Assembly: GCF_900102635.1 (NCBI RefSeq)
Contig: NZ_FMZQ01000011.1
Coordinates: 1 to 64,000, forward strand
DNA: 64,000 bases
DNA from: Ectopseudomonas chengduensis
Lineage (GTDB): Bacteria; Pseudomonadota; Gammaproteobacteria; Pseudomonadales; Pseudomonadaceae
Direction of reading: 5' to 3'
A program made the translations under genes and the position numbers. Below the pieces are notes generated by a model, which worked only from the letters and a program-made list of their open reading frames with translations, made no database searches and was not told the DNA's origin. Of the stretch, positions 1 to 7,752 are shown one piece after another. The stretch's first letter is position 1, and the number at the start of each line of letters is the position of its first letter.

Positions 1-16
1 CAGACTGTGTGAAAAC
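1..16 (+). repeat. IS left terminal inverted repeat
   Basis: CAGACTGTGTGAAAAC matches the reverse complement of 1581-1596 at 14 of 16 positions. It may extend further left, outside the window. Confidence 0.85.
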
Positions 17-40
17 CTAGCAGTCTGAGAGCAAGCTGAA

Positions 41-74
41 GACAATGCCTCCATCAGTCGATGGGGGCATTGTC
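41..74 (+). promoter_or_regulatory. 14-bp hairpin over the transposase ribosome-binding region
   Basis: Bases 41-54 and 61-74 form a 14-bp inverted repeat (one G-T pair) with loop CAGTCG. The right arm carries the G-run at 63-67, the only purine-rich Shine-Dalgarno candidate for the ATG at 79. RNA reading in from outside the element would fold and hide this site, a known protection device of insertion sequences such as IS10 and IS50. Transcripts starting inside the hairpin would escape. The role here is inferred. Confidence 0.6.
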
Positions 75-78
75 GTTT

Positions 79-1500
79 ATGGGCTACATCCAGGGCGAAG
101 GTCGTCAGCAAAGCAGCCTGTTTCCTCCCACATTGGAGGAGCTGGTGCCGGAGGATCACCTGGTACGGGTGATCGAGGCCTATGTCGCCCGCCTGGATCT
201 GCAGGCTCTGGGTTTCAGCAAGGCCGAACCACTCAAGACTGGACGTCCTGGCTATGATCCAGCGGATCTACTCAAGCTTTATCTGTACGGTTACCTCCAG
301 CGCATCCGCTCCTCCCGGCGCCTGGAAGCCGAGTGCCAACGCAATGTCGAGGTGATGTGGCTGCTGGGCCGATTGGCACCGGATTTCAAGACCATTGCTG
401 ATTTTCGCAAGGACAACAGCGCTGCTTTTCAGGCGACCTGCCGCACCTTCGTCCAGTTCTGTCGCCAGGTGGGGCTGATCAGCGGGCAACTCGTGGCCAT
501 CGATGGCAGCAAGTTTCAGGCGGTAGCGTCGCAACGCAAGCATCTGAGCCTGACGAAGCTCAAGCGCCAACAAGCCAAGCTGGAGGCGCAGATCGCCCGT
601 TATCTGGCGGAACTGGACGAGGCTGACCGCAGTGAGGCGGCTGAAGTGGTTGATCGCAGTGCGGTCAAGGCTGCGCTGCAGCAGCTGGAGAGCCGACATG
701 CCGATAACCTGACAGCCCAGGCGTTGATGGAGGTACAGGGGCTGGAGCAGTTCGTCGTGGGTGAGAGCGAGGCGCGCATGATGCGTACCCACCAGGGGGC
801 TCGCGTGGCTTATAACGTGCAAAACGCGGTGGATGGCGAGCATGGGCTGATCGTGCATCATGCTGTCACTCAGGACGGCAGCGATAACCAACAACTGGAA
901 CCTATGGCCAAGGCTGCCCAGGCGATCCTGGCGCAGGAAGAGCTGACGGTTACAGCCGATGCGGGCTACTCCAATGGTGAGCAGTTTCAAGCGTGTGATG
1001 ATGCTGGGATTGCGGCCTATGTGCCGGAGAATCGGGGCATAAATAACAAGGGCGACGACACGCCGCTATTCGATCGCAGCGCCTTCAGCTACGACGTAGA
1101 AAACGACCAGTACCAATGCCCTGCAGGCCAATGGTTACCGCTCAAGCAGGTAAACGGCCTACAGCGCATTTATGCTGTACGCGGCGACTGTACGGCTTGT
1201 CCATTGAAATCACGCTGCACCAAGGCTAAACGTCGACACGTGACTCGGCATGTCCATGAGGCCGCATTCGAGCGCATGCATCAGCGGATGCAGGTGCATC
1301 CAGAGATGATGGTCAGGCGCCGCTCCATCGTCGAACATCCCTTCGGCAACCTGAAGCAATGGATTTTGGGTAATGGTCGCTTCCTGCTCCGACAACTGCA
1401 GGGCGCTCGGACGGAAATGGCCCTGGCGGTCAACGCCTACAACCTGAAGCGTGCCATCAATGTGATGGGTGCCCGTCGGTTGATCGAGCTGTTGGGGTAA
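79..1500 (+). CDS. IS1182-family transposase
   Basis: DDE transposase of 473 residues that would move the surrounding element. Seen in the sequence: an N-terminal domain with the family-typical stretch FPPTLEELVPEDHLVRVI, first acidic residue in AIDGSKF, second in TADAGYSNGEQ, a zinc-ribbon-like segment CPAGQW...CTACPLKSRC, and the catalytic Glu region VEHPFGNLKQW near the C-terminus. No frameshift or stop interrupts it and length is normal for the family, so the element may be active. An in-frame ATG at 61 lies inside the hairpin, so ATG 79 is preferred. GC content is visibly lower than in the neighbouring core genes, consistent with acquisition. Confidence 0.92.
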   Translation: MGYIQGEGRQQSSLFPPTLEELVPEDHLVRVIEAYVARLDLQALGFSKAEPLKTGRPGYDPADLLKLYLYGYLQRIRSSRRLEAECQRNVEVMWLLGRLAPDFKTIADFRKDNSAAFQATCRTFVQFCRQVGLISGQLVAIDGSKFQAVASQRKHLSLTKLKRQQAKLEAQIARYLAELDEADRSEAAEVVDRSAVKAALQQLESRHADNLTAQALMEVQGLEQFVVGESEARMMRTHQGARVAYNVQNAVDGEHGLIVHHAVTQDGSDNQQLEPMAKAAQAILAQEELTVTADAGYSNGEQFQACDDAGIAAYVPENRGINNKGDDTPLFDRSAFSYDVENDQYQCPAGQWLPLKQVNGLQRIYAVRGDCTACPLKSRCTKAKRRHVTRHVHEAAFERMHQRMQVHPEMMVRRRSIVEHPFGNLKQWILGNGRFLLRQLQGARTEMALAVNAYNLKRAINVMGARRLIELLG

Positions 1501-1532
1501 ATCCCGCTTTCCATTTCCAAGCATCAAAAACA

Positions 1533-1569
1533 CCAACGCCCCGAACCAGTCGGGGCGTTGGATTTTTCT
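1533..1569 (+). terminator. Rho-independent terminator of the transposase gene
   Basis: A perfect 11-bp stem (CCAACGCCCCG at 1533-1543, complement at 1551-1561) with a 7-base loop is followed by ATTTTTCT. It lies 32 bases after the transposase stop and inside the right IS end. Confidence 0.9.
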
Positions 1570-1580
1570 GGCGTCAGTGC

Positions 1581-1596
1581 GTTTTCACACGCTCTG
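1581..1596 (-). repeat. IS right terminal inverted repeat
   Basis: GTTTTCACACGCTCTG, the inverted partner of bases 1-16 with two mismatches. It fixes the right end of the element. Confidence 0.85.
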
Positions 1597-1628
1597 ATGC
1601 GCCGGGCTTTGGGGGGTGACGCCAAGGC

Positions 1629-2108
1629 TCAGGCAGTGTGGCCACGCTGCTTGATCAGGCGATCGGAACCGCCCTCGGCCAGTTGAATGCGCTGGGCACC
1701 AGGGGTGCGCTCGTAGCCACCTTCTGCCAACTGGATGCGCTGGGCGCCCGGGGTACGGTCGGAGCCGTCTTCAGCCAGCTGCAGGCGTTGCGCGCCGGGA
1801 GTGCGATCATAACCGCCTTCGGCCAGCTGAACGCGCTGAGCACCCGGAGTACGCTCATAGCCGCCCTCTACCAGTTGGATGCGCTGGGCACCAGGGGTGC
1901 GCTCATAGCCACCCTCGGTCAGTTGGATGCGTTGAGCGCCCGGCGTGCGGTCGGAGCCGTCTTCGGCGAGCGGTGCGATGGGTTGCTGTTGTACCTGGCT
2001 GTCCTTGGCTTCGCCCACCAGAGGGAAGGGCGCGCTGCTCGATGCGGCGAATACGTGGGTAGTGATCAGACTAAGGGCCAGAGTGGCGAGGGTCAGTTGA
2101 GCTTTCAT
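1629..2108 (-). CDS. Secreted protein made of 16-residue tandem repeats
   Basis: Protein of 159 residues of unknown function. Residues 1-21 look like a Sec signal peptide (hydrophobic core, cleavage after VFA). Residues 47-142 are six consecutive 16-residue units of the form LAEGGYERTPGAQRIQ, with a partial seventh at 143-150. Units alternate between EDGSD and EGGYE/D versions, and each holds the invariant core RTPGAQR. There are no cysteines and no membrane segment after the signal. The start is supported by AAGGAGA 6 bases upstream. The IS element ends about 32 bases past the stop, so any original downstream signal may have been displaced. I do not recognise a characterised family; a periplasmic or extracellular role is inferred. 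Confidence 0.8.
   Translation of the reverse strand: MKAQLTLATLALSLITTHVFAASSSAPFPLVGEAKDSQVQQQPIAPLAEDGSDRTPGAQRIQLTEGGYERTPGAQRIQLVEGGYERTPGAQRVQLAEGGYDRTPGAQRLQLAEDGSDRTPGAQRIQLAEGGYERTPGAQRIQLAEGGSDRLIKQRGHTA
1683..1970 (-). repeat. Six 48-bp in-frame tandem repeats
   Basis: The 288 bases encode residues 47-142 of the secreted repeat protein as six 48-bp units without spacers. Differences are mostly third-position plus a few conservative changes, so the array has diverged under coding constraint. Unit number could vary between strains by slippage or recombination. Confidence 0.9.
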
Positions 2109-2279
2109 GTCGATGTCTCCTTGGGGAGTAATAAGTGGCGTCGGAGTGAATTCTTGAGGACATGAGCGCAGATAAGAACTTGACTGGCCTGATAGTGAAC
2201 ATCGACCTCCTCAATACTCGATCGGAAGGCTCTATTTCGGGGCTTGTGGGCGGTCGTCACGCGTCGCGACGAATGTTTA

Positions 2280-2320
2280 GCCAAGCATCGCGCTGAATGC
2301 CGCGCGCGCGTATGCTTGGC
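2280..2320. other. Hairpin upstream of the AEC permease gene
   Basis: GCCAAGCAT at 2280-2288 and ATGCTTGGC at 2312-2320 are perfect 9-bp arms around a very GC-rich centre. The structure lies about 60 bases before the permease start. It has no T-run on either strand, so it is not a clear terminator. The rest of the 2109-2381 gap shows nothing I recognise. Confidence 0.45.
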
Positions 2321-2381
2321 GACCCTTGCGGGTCGTGCTCGATCCGTCCTCTTTTGCAGTTCCCTGGAGGCAGGCTCAGCA

Positions 2382-3281
2382 ATGCTCGCGGCTCAGGCAA
2401 TTTTGCCGATCTTCGCTCTGATCGTTCTCGGCTATCTGCTCGGCTGGCGCCAGTGGCTCACCAACGAGTCGGCGGCCGGTCTGGCCAACATCACCTTCAA
2501 GTTGTTCATGCCGACGCTGCTGTTCGCCGGCATCGCCAAGGCATCGCTGGCCGAAGGTCTGTCGCCAATGTTGCTGTTGGCCTATTACCTGCCGGTACTG
2601 CTGGTGTTCGTCACGGTCAACGCGTTGGCGCACTGGCGTCGTGGTACGGCAACGCCGCTGGGATTGGTGGCGGCGTTCTCCAACAACGTGCTGGTGGGCA
2701 TCCCGCTGATCGCCAGCCTGATGGGCAACGACGGCCTGCTCTATGTCTTCGCCATCCTGGTGTTCCACAGCCTCACGCTGTTTTCCCTGCACAGCTTCTA
2801 CGCCGCCTTTGGCAGCCAGGAGCGGGTCGATACGCGCGCGTTGCTGAAGAACCTGGCCAACCCGATGATCATCGGCCTGGGATTGGGCGCGTTGCTCAAT
2901 CTGTCCGGGCTGCAGGTGCCGGAAAGCCTGTGGCGGGCGATTACCTGGCTCGGCCAGGCCGCACTACCTTGCGCGCTGATCGTCCTCGGCGCCAGCCTGT
3001 CGCGTTACCGCCTGCGCCCGACCGGCGAGGCCTGGGGCGTGGCGTTGGCCAAGCTGCTGCTGTTCCCGGCGCTGGTCTGGTGGCTCAGCGGCCAGCTGCC
3101 GGGCCTGAACGACACGGCGCGCAGCGTGCTGGTGCTGCTCGCAGCCTGTCCCAGCGGGGTCAACGTGATGGCCTTTGCTCGTAGCGCCGAAGACAGCCGC
3201 AGCGTCAGCGCGGCGATCTCGCTGTCCACGCTGCTGGCGGCGGTTTCCCTGCCGGCGTGGATGCTGCTGGTGGGGTTCTGA
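2382..3281 (+). CDS. AEC family (auxin efflux carrier-like) permease
   Basis: Inner-membrane transporter of 299 residues with about ten hydrophobic segments arranged as two halves, typical of the AEC family, whose bacterial members move malonate, malate or other small organic acids. The N-terminus (MLAAQAILPIFALIVLGYLLG) and the central NPMIIGLGLG segment are family-like. The frame is open further upstream, but ATG 2382 is chosen because GGAGG lies 11 bases before it and translation from there begins with the first membrane helix. The gene stands alone; the next gene is 92 bases away. Substrate cannot be read from the sequence. Confidence 0.85.
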   Translation: MLAAQAILPIFALIVLGYLLGWRQWLTNESAAGLANITFKLFMPTLLFAGIAKASLAEGLSPMLLLAYYLPVLLVFVTVNALAHWRRGTATPLGLVAAFSNNVLVGIPLIASLMGNDGLLYVFAILVFHSLTLFSLHSFYAAFGSQERVDTRALLKNLANPMIIGLGLGALLNLSGLQVPESLWRAITWLGQAALPCALIVLGASLSRYRLRPTGEAWGVALAKLLLFPALVWWLSGQLPGLNDTARSVLVLLAACPSGVNVMAFARSAEDSRSVSAAISLSTLLAAVSLPAWMLLVGF

Positions 3282-3373
3282 GTGCTGCGCCAGGCGATTC
3301 CCTCTTCCGGGCGATAGGCGTGTTCGCGGTGGCCGGCTAGCATCGCGCTTCCGATCCATTCAGGACTGCCCAG

Positions 3374-4321
3374 ATGAAACGCCTCGCCCATGTGCTGCTC
3401 GGCCTGCTGTTGGTGTTCGGGTTGACCCTTGCCGCCTTCATCGCGCTCAACTGGGCTCCGGATCGCTCGCTGGACGAACTCAAGACGCGCTGGGCGCCAC
3501 CGCCTTCGCAGTTCGTCGACATCAATGGAATGTCGGTGCACCTGCGTGACCAGGGACGGCGCGATGATCCCGAGCCCATCCTGCTGTTGCACGGCACCTC
3601 CGCCAGCCTGCACACCTGGGAAGGTTGGGTAAAGGAGCTGGCCAAGCAGCGTCGCGTGATCAGCCTGGACTTACCCGGTTTCGGCCTGACTGGGCCATTT
3701 CCCGATGGCGATTACCGCGTCGAGCACTACACAGGCTTTCTCCGCAGTCTGCTCGATCATCTGCAGGTGAGCCGTGTAGTGCTGGTCGGCAACAGTTTCG
3801 GCGGCCAGTTGGCCTGGCGCTTTGCCCTGGCCCATCCTGAACGCAGCGCGCGTCTGGTGCTGGTGGACGCCGCCGGCTATCCGCGCAACGCCGAGTCGGT
3901 GCCGATAGGCTTTCGTCTGGTCGGCATTCCGGCCTTGGCGCCAGTGATGAGCCGGCTGTTGCCACGCAGCATGATCGAGTCGAGCGTGCGCAATGTTTAT
4001 GGCGATCCAGACAAAGTCGATGACGAACTGGTCGAGCGTTACTACCAGCTGACTCTGCGTGCCGGCAATCGTCAGGCCTTGCGTCAGCGCTTCGCCCAGG
4101 CCCCCGGTGGCGAGCTGCACGAGCGCATCGGCGAACTGCAATTGCCGACGCTGATCATCTGGGGCAGGCGTGATCGCCTGATTCCGCCGGGCAATGCCGA
4201 ACGTTTCGCCGCTGACATCGCCGACAGCCAGTTGGTGCTGTTCGACGACCTCGGCCATGTGCCCCAGGAAGAGGAGCCGCAGCGCACCGTTGCGGTGCTC
4301 GTTGCCTTTCTGCAGCGCTGA
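3374..4321 (+). CDS. Membrane-anchored alpha/beta hydrolase
   Basis: Serine hydrolase of 315 residues. Residues 5-26 form one hydrophobic segment, so the enzyme is probably tethered in the inner membrane and faces the periplasm. The fold is shown by HGTSASLHTW (oxyanion-loop region), the nucleophile elbow GNSFGG with Ser141, Asp267 in WGRRDRL and His295 in DLGHVPQEE. The DLPGFGLTGP strand is also typical. Closest relatives by pattern are esterase and C-C hydrolase-like proteins, but the substrate is unknown. It is preceded by a 92-base gap and followed by 157 bases before the TRAP genes, so it is probably its own unit. Confidence 0.85.
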   Translation: MKRLAHVLLGLLLVFGLTLAAFIALNWAPDRSLDELKTRWAPPPSQFVDINGMSVHLRDQGRRDDPEPILLLHGTSASLHTWEGWVKELAKQRRVISLDLPGFGLTGPFPDGDYRVEHYTGFLRSLLDHLQVSRVVLVGNSFGGQLAWRFALAHPERSARLVLVDAAGYPRNAESVPIGFRLVGIPALAPVMSRLLPRSMIESSVRNVYGDPDKVDDELVERYYQLTLRAGNRQALRQRFAQAPGGELHERIGELQLPTLIIWGRRDRLIPPGNAERFAADIADSQLVLFDDLGHVPQEEEPQRTVAVLVAFLQR

Positions 4322-4384
4322 GGCTCTAGCGCGGTACTTTCCAAGCCTTTGATTTTGTTCGTGGAAGCGCTGGCGGTTAATGGC

Positions 4385-4400
4385 TGGCGCGTTTCCTGCT
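4385..4400 (+). promoter_or_regulatory. Possible sigma-54 promoter of the TRAP operon
   Basis: TGGCGCGTTTCCTGCT has the GG-N10-GC spacing of sigma-54 promoters and differs from the consensus TGGCACG-N4-TTGCW at two positions. A start would fall near 4411, 68 bases before the permease ATG. TRAP and C4-dicarboxylate uptake genes are often sigma-54 dependent. No enhancer site was identified, so this is a candidate only. Confidence 0.45.
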
Positions 4401-4478
4401 ATGGCCAGGCGGGGCGGTTGGCTTTGGCGAATCTTCGTCTAGGCTGACGAGATAACGAACAAAAAAGCAGGAAACTGC

Positions 4479-4985
4479 ATGCGCAAGGGCATTAGAGCTT
4501 TCGTCCGGGTCGTGGACGCATTCAACCGGAGGGTCGGGCGTTTCGCCATGTACCTGATCTTCGCCATGCTGGCGGTGCTCCTGTACTCCTCCATCAGCAA
4601 GACCTTCTTCACGCCATCGATCTGGACCCTGGAAAGCGCGCAGTTCCTCATGGTCGCTTACTTCCTGCTCGGCGGCGCCTACTCGATGCAGCTCGATGCC
4701 CACGTGCGCATGGACCTGGCCTACAGCCACTGGTCGCCGCGCACCCGCGCTGTGGTCGACGCGATCACCGTGGTGATGCTGATCTTCTACCTGGTGATGC
4801 TGCTGATCGGCGGCGTCTCCTCCACCGAATACGCCCTGGAATACCAGGAAACCAGCTACTCGGCCTGGTCGCCCTATATGGCGCCGATCAAACTGGTGAT
4901 GTGCTTCGGCATCTTGCTGATGTTGCTGCAGGCCATCGCCACCTTCTTCAAGGATTTGTACGCAGCCCGTGGGGAGACGCTCTGA
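4479..4985 (+). CDS. TRAP transporter small permease (DctQ family)
   Basis: Four-helix inner-membrane subunit of 168 residues that partners the large permease in a tripartite, sodium-driven importer. Hydrophobic segments lie near residues 22-42, 55-75, 95-118 and 135-158, with the typical LLGGAYSMQLDAHVRMDL motif between helices 2 and 3. Its stop TGA shares one base with the ATG of the large permease (TGATG), indicating coupled translation. The substrate is probably the compound processed by the enzymes at 7753-11790. Confidence 0.9.
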   Translation: MRKGIRAFVRVVDAFNRRVGRFAMYLIFAMLAVLLYSSISKTFFTPSIWTLESAQFLMVAYFLLGGAYSMQLDAHVRMDLAYSHWSPRTRAVVDAITVVMLIFYLVMLLIGGVSSTEYALEYQETSYSAWSPYMAPIKLVMCFGILLMLLQAIATFFKDLYAARGETL

Positions 4986-6310
4986 TGAGCTACGAGCTGA
5001 TCGCACTGTTGATGTTCTCCTCGATGATGCTGCTGCTGCTCACCGGCAAGCGCGTGTTCGGCGCCATCGGCTTCGTCGCCGCCGCCGCGGCGCTGCTGCT
5101 GTGGGGCGACGGCGGCTCGGAGATGGCCTTCAGCGCGGCGATGAAACTGATGAAGTGGTACCCGCTGCTGACCCTGCCGATGTTCGTGTTCATGGGCTAC
5201 ATGCTCTCCGAGTCCGGCCTGGCCGAAGACCTGTACAAGATGTTCCACGTGTGGATGGGGCCGCTGCCGGGCGGGCTGGCCATCGGCACCATCGGCCTGA
5301 TGGTGGTGATCTCGGCGATGAACGGGCTGAGCGTGGCCGGCATGGCCATCGGCGCCAGCATCGCCCTGCCCGAGCTGCTACGCCGCGGCTACGACAAGAT
5401 CATGGTCACCGGGGTGATTCAGGCCGGCAGCTCGCTGGGCATCCTCATCCCGCCCAGCGTGGTGCTGGTGCTGTACGGCATGATCGCCCGTCAGCCGGTC
5501 GGCCAGCTGTGGCTGGCCGGGGCCATTCCCGGGCTGCTGATGGCGAGCCTGTTCGCCCTCTACATCGTCGTGCGCTGCCGCCTGCAGCCGCAGCTCGGCC
5601 CGCCCCTGGCCGAGGCCGAGCGGTTGCAGGTCAGCCGCCGGGAAAAGCTGTTGCTGCTGCGCGCCGGGCTGGCGCCCCTGTTCATCTTCTTCGCCATGAC
5701 CGGGTTGTTCCTGCTGGGCTACACCAGCCTGGTGGAAAGCTCCGCGGTCGGCGCCGCCGCCGCCATGCTGATGGCGCTGGTCAAGCGCCGGTTGAACCGC
5801 CAGGTGATGGAGGAGACGCTGCGCAAGACCCTGGCCATCAGTTGCATGTTCATGTGGATCATCCTCGCCGCGCTGTGCTTCGGCGCGGTGTTCGACGGAC
5901 TCGGCGCGGTGCGTGCGATCGAGGGCTTCTTCGTCGACAGCCTGCACCTGGGGCCCTGGCAGATCCTCATCATGATGCAGCTGTCGTTCATCATCATGGG
6001 CATGTTCCTCGACGACACCGCCATGCTGGTCATCGTCGCGCCGCTCTACATCCCGCTGGTCGGCGCGCTGGGCTTCGACCTGGTGTGGTACGGCGTGCTC
6101 TACACCATCACCTGCCAGATCGCCTACATGACCCCGCCGTTCGGCTACAACCTGTTCCTCATGCGCGCCATGGCCCCGCCCGAGGTGAGCCTGCGCGACA
6201 TCTATGTCTCGGTCACCCCCTTCGTGCTGGTGATGATCCTGACCCTGATCCTGGTGATGATCTTCCCGCAGCTGGCGCTGTGGCTACCGCAGCTGCACTA
6301 CGGTGGCTGA
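4985..6310 (+). CDS. TRAP transporter large permease (DctM family)
   Basis: Transport subunit of 441 residues with about twelve to thirteen hydrophobic segments, the size expected for DctM. Family features include NGLSVAGMAIGASIALPELLRRGYD, GSSLGILIPPSVVLVLYG and the C-terminal MTPPFGYNLF. The frame is open upstream, but ATG 4985 overlaps the stop of the small permease and follows GGGGAGAC, so it is the natural start. It couples substrate entry to sodium. The binding protein gene follows after 135 bases. Confidence 0.93.
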   Translation: MSYELIALLMFSSMMLLLLTGKRVFGAIGFVAAAAALLLWGDGGSEMAFSAAMKLMKWYPLLTLPMFVFMGYMLSESGLAEDLYKMFHVWMGPLPGGLAIGTIGLMVVISAMNGLSVAGMAIGASIALPELLRRGYDKIMVTGVIQAGSSLGILIPPSVVLVLYGMIARQPVGQLWLAGAIPGLLMASLFALYIVVRCRLQPQLGPPLAEAERLQVSRREKLLLLRAGLAPLFIFFAMTGLFLLGYTSLVESSAVGAAAAMLMALVKRRLNRQVMEETLRKTLAISCMFMWIILAALCFGAVFDGLGAVRAIEGFFVDSLHLGPWQILIMMQLSFIIMGMFLDDTAMLVIVAPLYIPLVGALGFDLVWYGVLYTITCQIAYMTPPFGYNLFLMRAMAPPEVSLRDIYVSVTPFVLVMILTLILVMIFPQLALWLPQLHYGG

Positions 6311-6445
6311 TTTTCGGAAATCGGCGCGCCCCGCGCGCCAGCAGTCGAGCCGGCGCCTGCCGGTCACTGGTGAGGCCGCCGCGGTGCACGCGGCGGCAAT
6401 AAGCGGTTGTATTGCATCTGCATCGACACTATTGGAGAGACCAGC

Positions 6446-7495
6446 ATGAGTACGAGACGCGATTTCCTCAAGACCGCCGCGGTCACCACCGGTGCCGTTG
6501 GCACCGCTAGCCTCGGTTCGTCGCACATCTATGCCGCCGAGCCGAAGAAGATCACCTGGCGCCTGCAGACCTACGCCGGCCCGGCGCTGGCCGAGCACGT
6601 GATCAAACCGTCGATCGACGCCTTCAACAAGGCCGCCAACGGCCAGATGGAGATCCAGCTGTACTTCGCCGACCAGTTGGTGCCCACCGGCGAGCTGTTC
6701 CGCGCCATGCAGCGCGGCACCATCGACGCAGTGCAGAGCGACGACGACTCCATCGCCGCGCCTGTGGACGTCTCGGTGTTCGGTGGCTACTTCCCCTTCG
6801 CCACCCGCTACAGCCTCGACGTGCCGGTGCTGTTCGAGCAGTACGGCCTCAACGAGATCTGGGCCGAGGCCTACGGCGAGGTCAAGGGCGTCACCTGGCT
6901 CGGCGCCGGCGCCTGGGACCCCTGCCACTTCGCTACGGTGCAGCCGATCACCAAGCTCGAACACCTCAAGGGCAAGCGCATCTTCACCTTCCCCACAGCC
7001 GGCAAGTTCCTCGCCCGCTTCGGCGTGATTCCGGTGACCCTGCCCTGGGAAGACGTCGAGGTGGCGATCCAGACTGGAGAGCTGGACGGCATCGCCTGGT
7101 CCGGCATCACCGAGGACTACACCGTCGGCTGGGCCAACGTCACCAAGTACTTCCTCACCAACAACATCTCCGGTGCCTGGTGCGGTTCCTACTTCGCCAA
7201 CTCGGACAAGTGGGCGGAAGTGCCGGAGCACCTCAAGACCCTGTTCAAGCTGTGCATGGATAGCTCCAACTACTACCGCCAGCACTGGTACTGGGGCGGC
7301 GAGGCGCAGCTGCGGGTCGAGGGCGGCAAGCTTGAGCTGACTTCCATCCCTGCAGAGGAATGGGCCACGGTGGAAGCCGAGGCGCTGAAGTTCTGGGACG
7401 AAATCGCCAAGACCAGCCCGCGCTGCGCCAAGGTGGTGGATATCTTCAAGAAGTACAACGCACTGATGGCCAAGGCCGGGGCGCCTTATCGTTGA
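6446..7495 (+). CDS. TRAP transporter solute-binding protein, Tat-exported
   Basis: Periplasmic receptor of 349 residues (DctP family). The N-terminus MSTRRDFLKTAAVTTG is a twin-arginine signal, so the protein is probably exported folded, with cleavage near SSHIYA. The mature part has the DctP pattern: WRLQTYAGP, then GTIDAVQSDD, a LKGKRIFTFP segment and GELDGIAWSG. Start 6446 is preferred over an upstream in-frame ATG because GGAGAG lies 7 bases before it and it begins the signal directly. Placing the receptor after both permeases is a common TRAP order. Ligand unknown; the following amine-ligase and alcohol-oxidising enzymes point to an amino alcohol. Confidence 0.9.
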   Translation: MSTRRDFLKTAAVTTGAVGTASLGSSHIYAAEPKKITWRLQTYAGPALAEHVIKPSIDAFNKAANGQMEIQLYFADQLVPTGELFRAMQRGTIDAVQSDDDSIAAPVDVSVFGGYFPFATRYSLDVPVLFEQYGLNEIWAEAYGEVKGVTWLGAGAWDPCHFATVQPITKLEHLKGKRIFTFPTAGKFLARFGVIPVTLPWEDVEVAIQTGELDGIAWSGITEDYTVGWANVTKYFLTNNISGAWCGSYFANSDKWAEVPEHLKTLFKLCMDSSNYYRQHWYWGGEAQLRVEGGKLELTSIPAEEWATVEAEALKFWDEIAKTSPRCAKVVDIFKKYNALMAKAGAPYR

Positions 7496-7515
7496 TGTCA
7501 TTTGAGTGAGCCAGA

Positions 7516-7541
7516 GCGCCCGTACCGAGCGGTACGGGCGC
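7516..7541 (+). terminator. Hairpin after the TRAP genes
   Basis: A perfect 11-bp GC-rich stem (7516-7526 with 7531-7541) with loop GAGC begins 20 bases after the binding-protein stop. The following GGTTCTAT is a poor T-run, so termination may be partial. It separates the transporter from the enzyme genes; the rest of the 257-base gap shows nothing recognised. Confidence 0.5.
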
Positions 7542-7752
7542 GGTTCTATCCCGCACAGCATCGCGCCAGCCAGATTTTTCCCGCCGCTTCCCTGCCATCC
7601 CGGCAATCCTGTACCACACTCTATGAGCCTGAAACGGACGCTGTCACACGCGTCGTGCTGCGCTCGTGCGTCGTCGGCCTTGCCTGGCCGGTCATGGATG
7701 CCCAGCCCTTCGCTGAACCCGCCCGCGATAACAACAAGACACAGGGGTTAGC

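Larger units (their letters stand above)
1..1596 (+). mobile_element. IS1182-family insertion sequence, apparently complete
   Basis: One transposase gene is bounded by imperfect terminal inverted repeats: CAGACTGTGTGAAAAC at 1-16 and, read on the minus strand, CAGAGCGTGTGAAAAC at 1581-1596 (14 of 16 identical). A hairpin precedes the gene and a rho-independent terminator follows it, both inside the repeats. The left end falls on base 1, so the left flank and any target duplication cannot be seen. The right flank begins ATGCGCCG. The element ends about 32 bases from the stop of the next, convergent gene. Family is assigned from the transposase; the exact IS name is not known to me. Confidence 0.9.

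Noticed and set aside
1683..1970. CRISPR-like regular repetition
   Set aside because: The 48-bp units are contiguous, without spacers, and in frame in a secreted protein.
4969..6402. 477-codon Arg-rich frame overlapping the large TRAP permease
   Set aside because: Out-of-frame reading of the same strand, full of Arg/His/Pro; DctM frame is correct.
6284..7606. 440-codon minus-strand frame opposite the TRAP binding protein
   Set aside because: Antisense shadow; spans the 3' flank of one gene and the complete receptor, no motifs.
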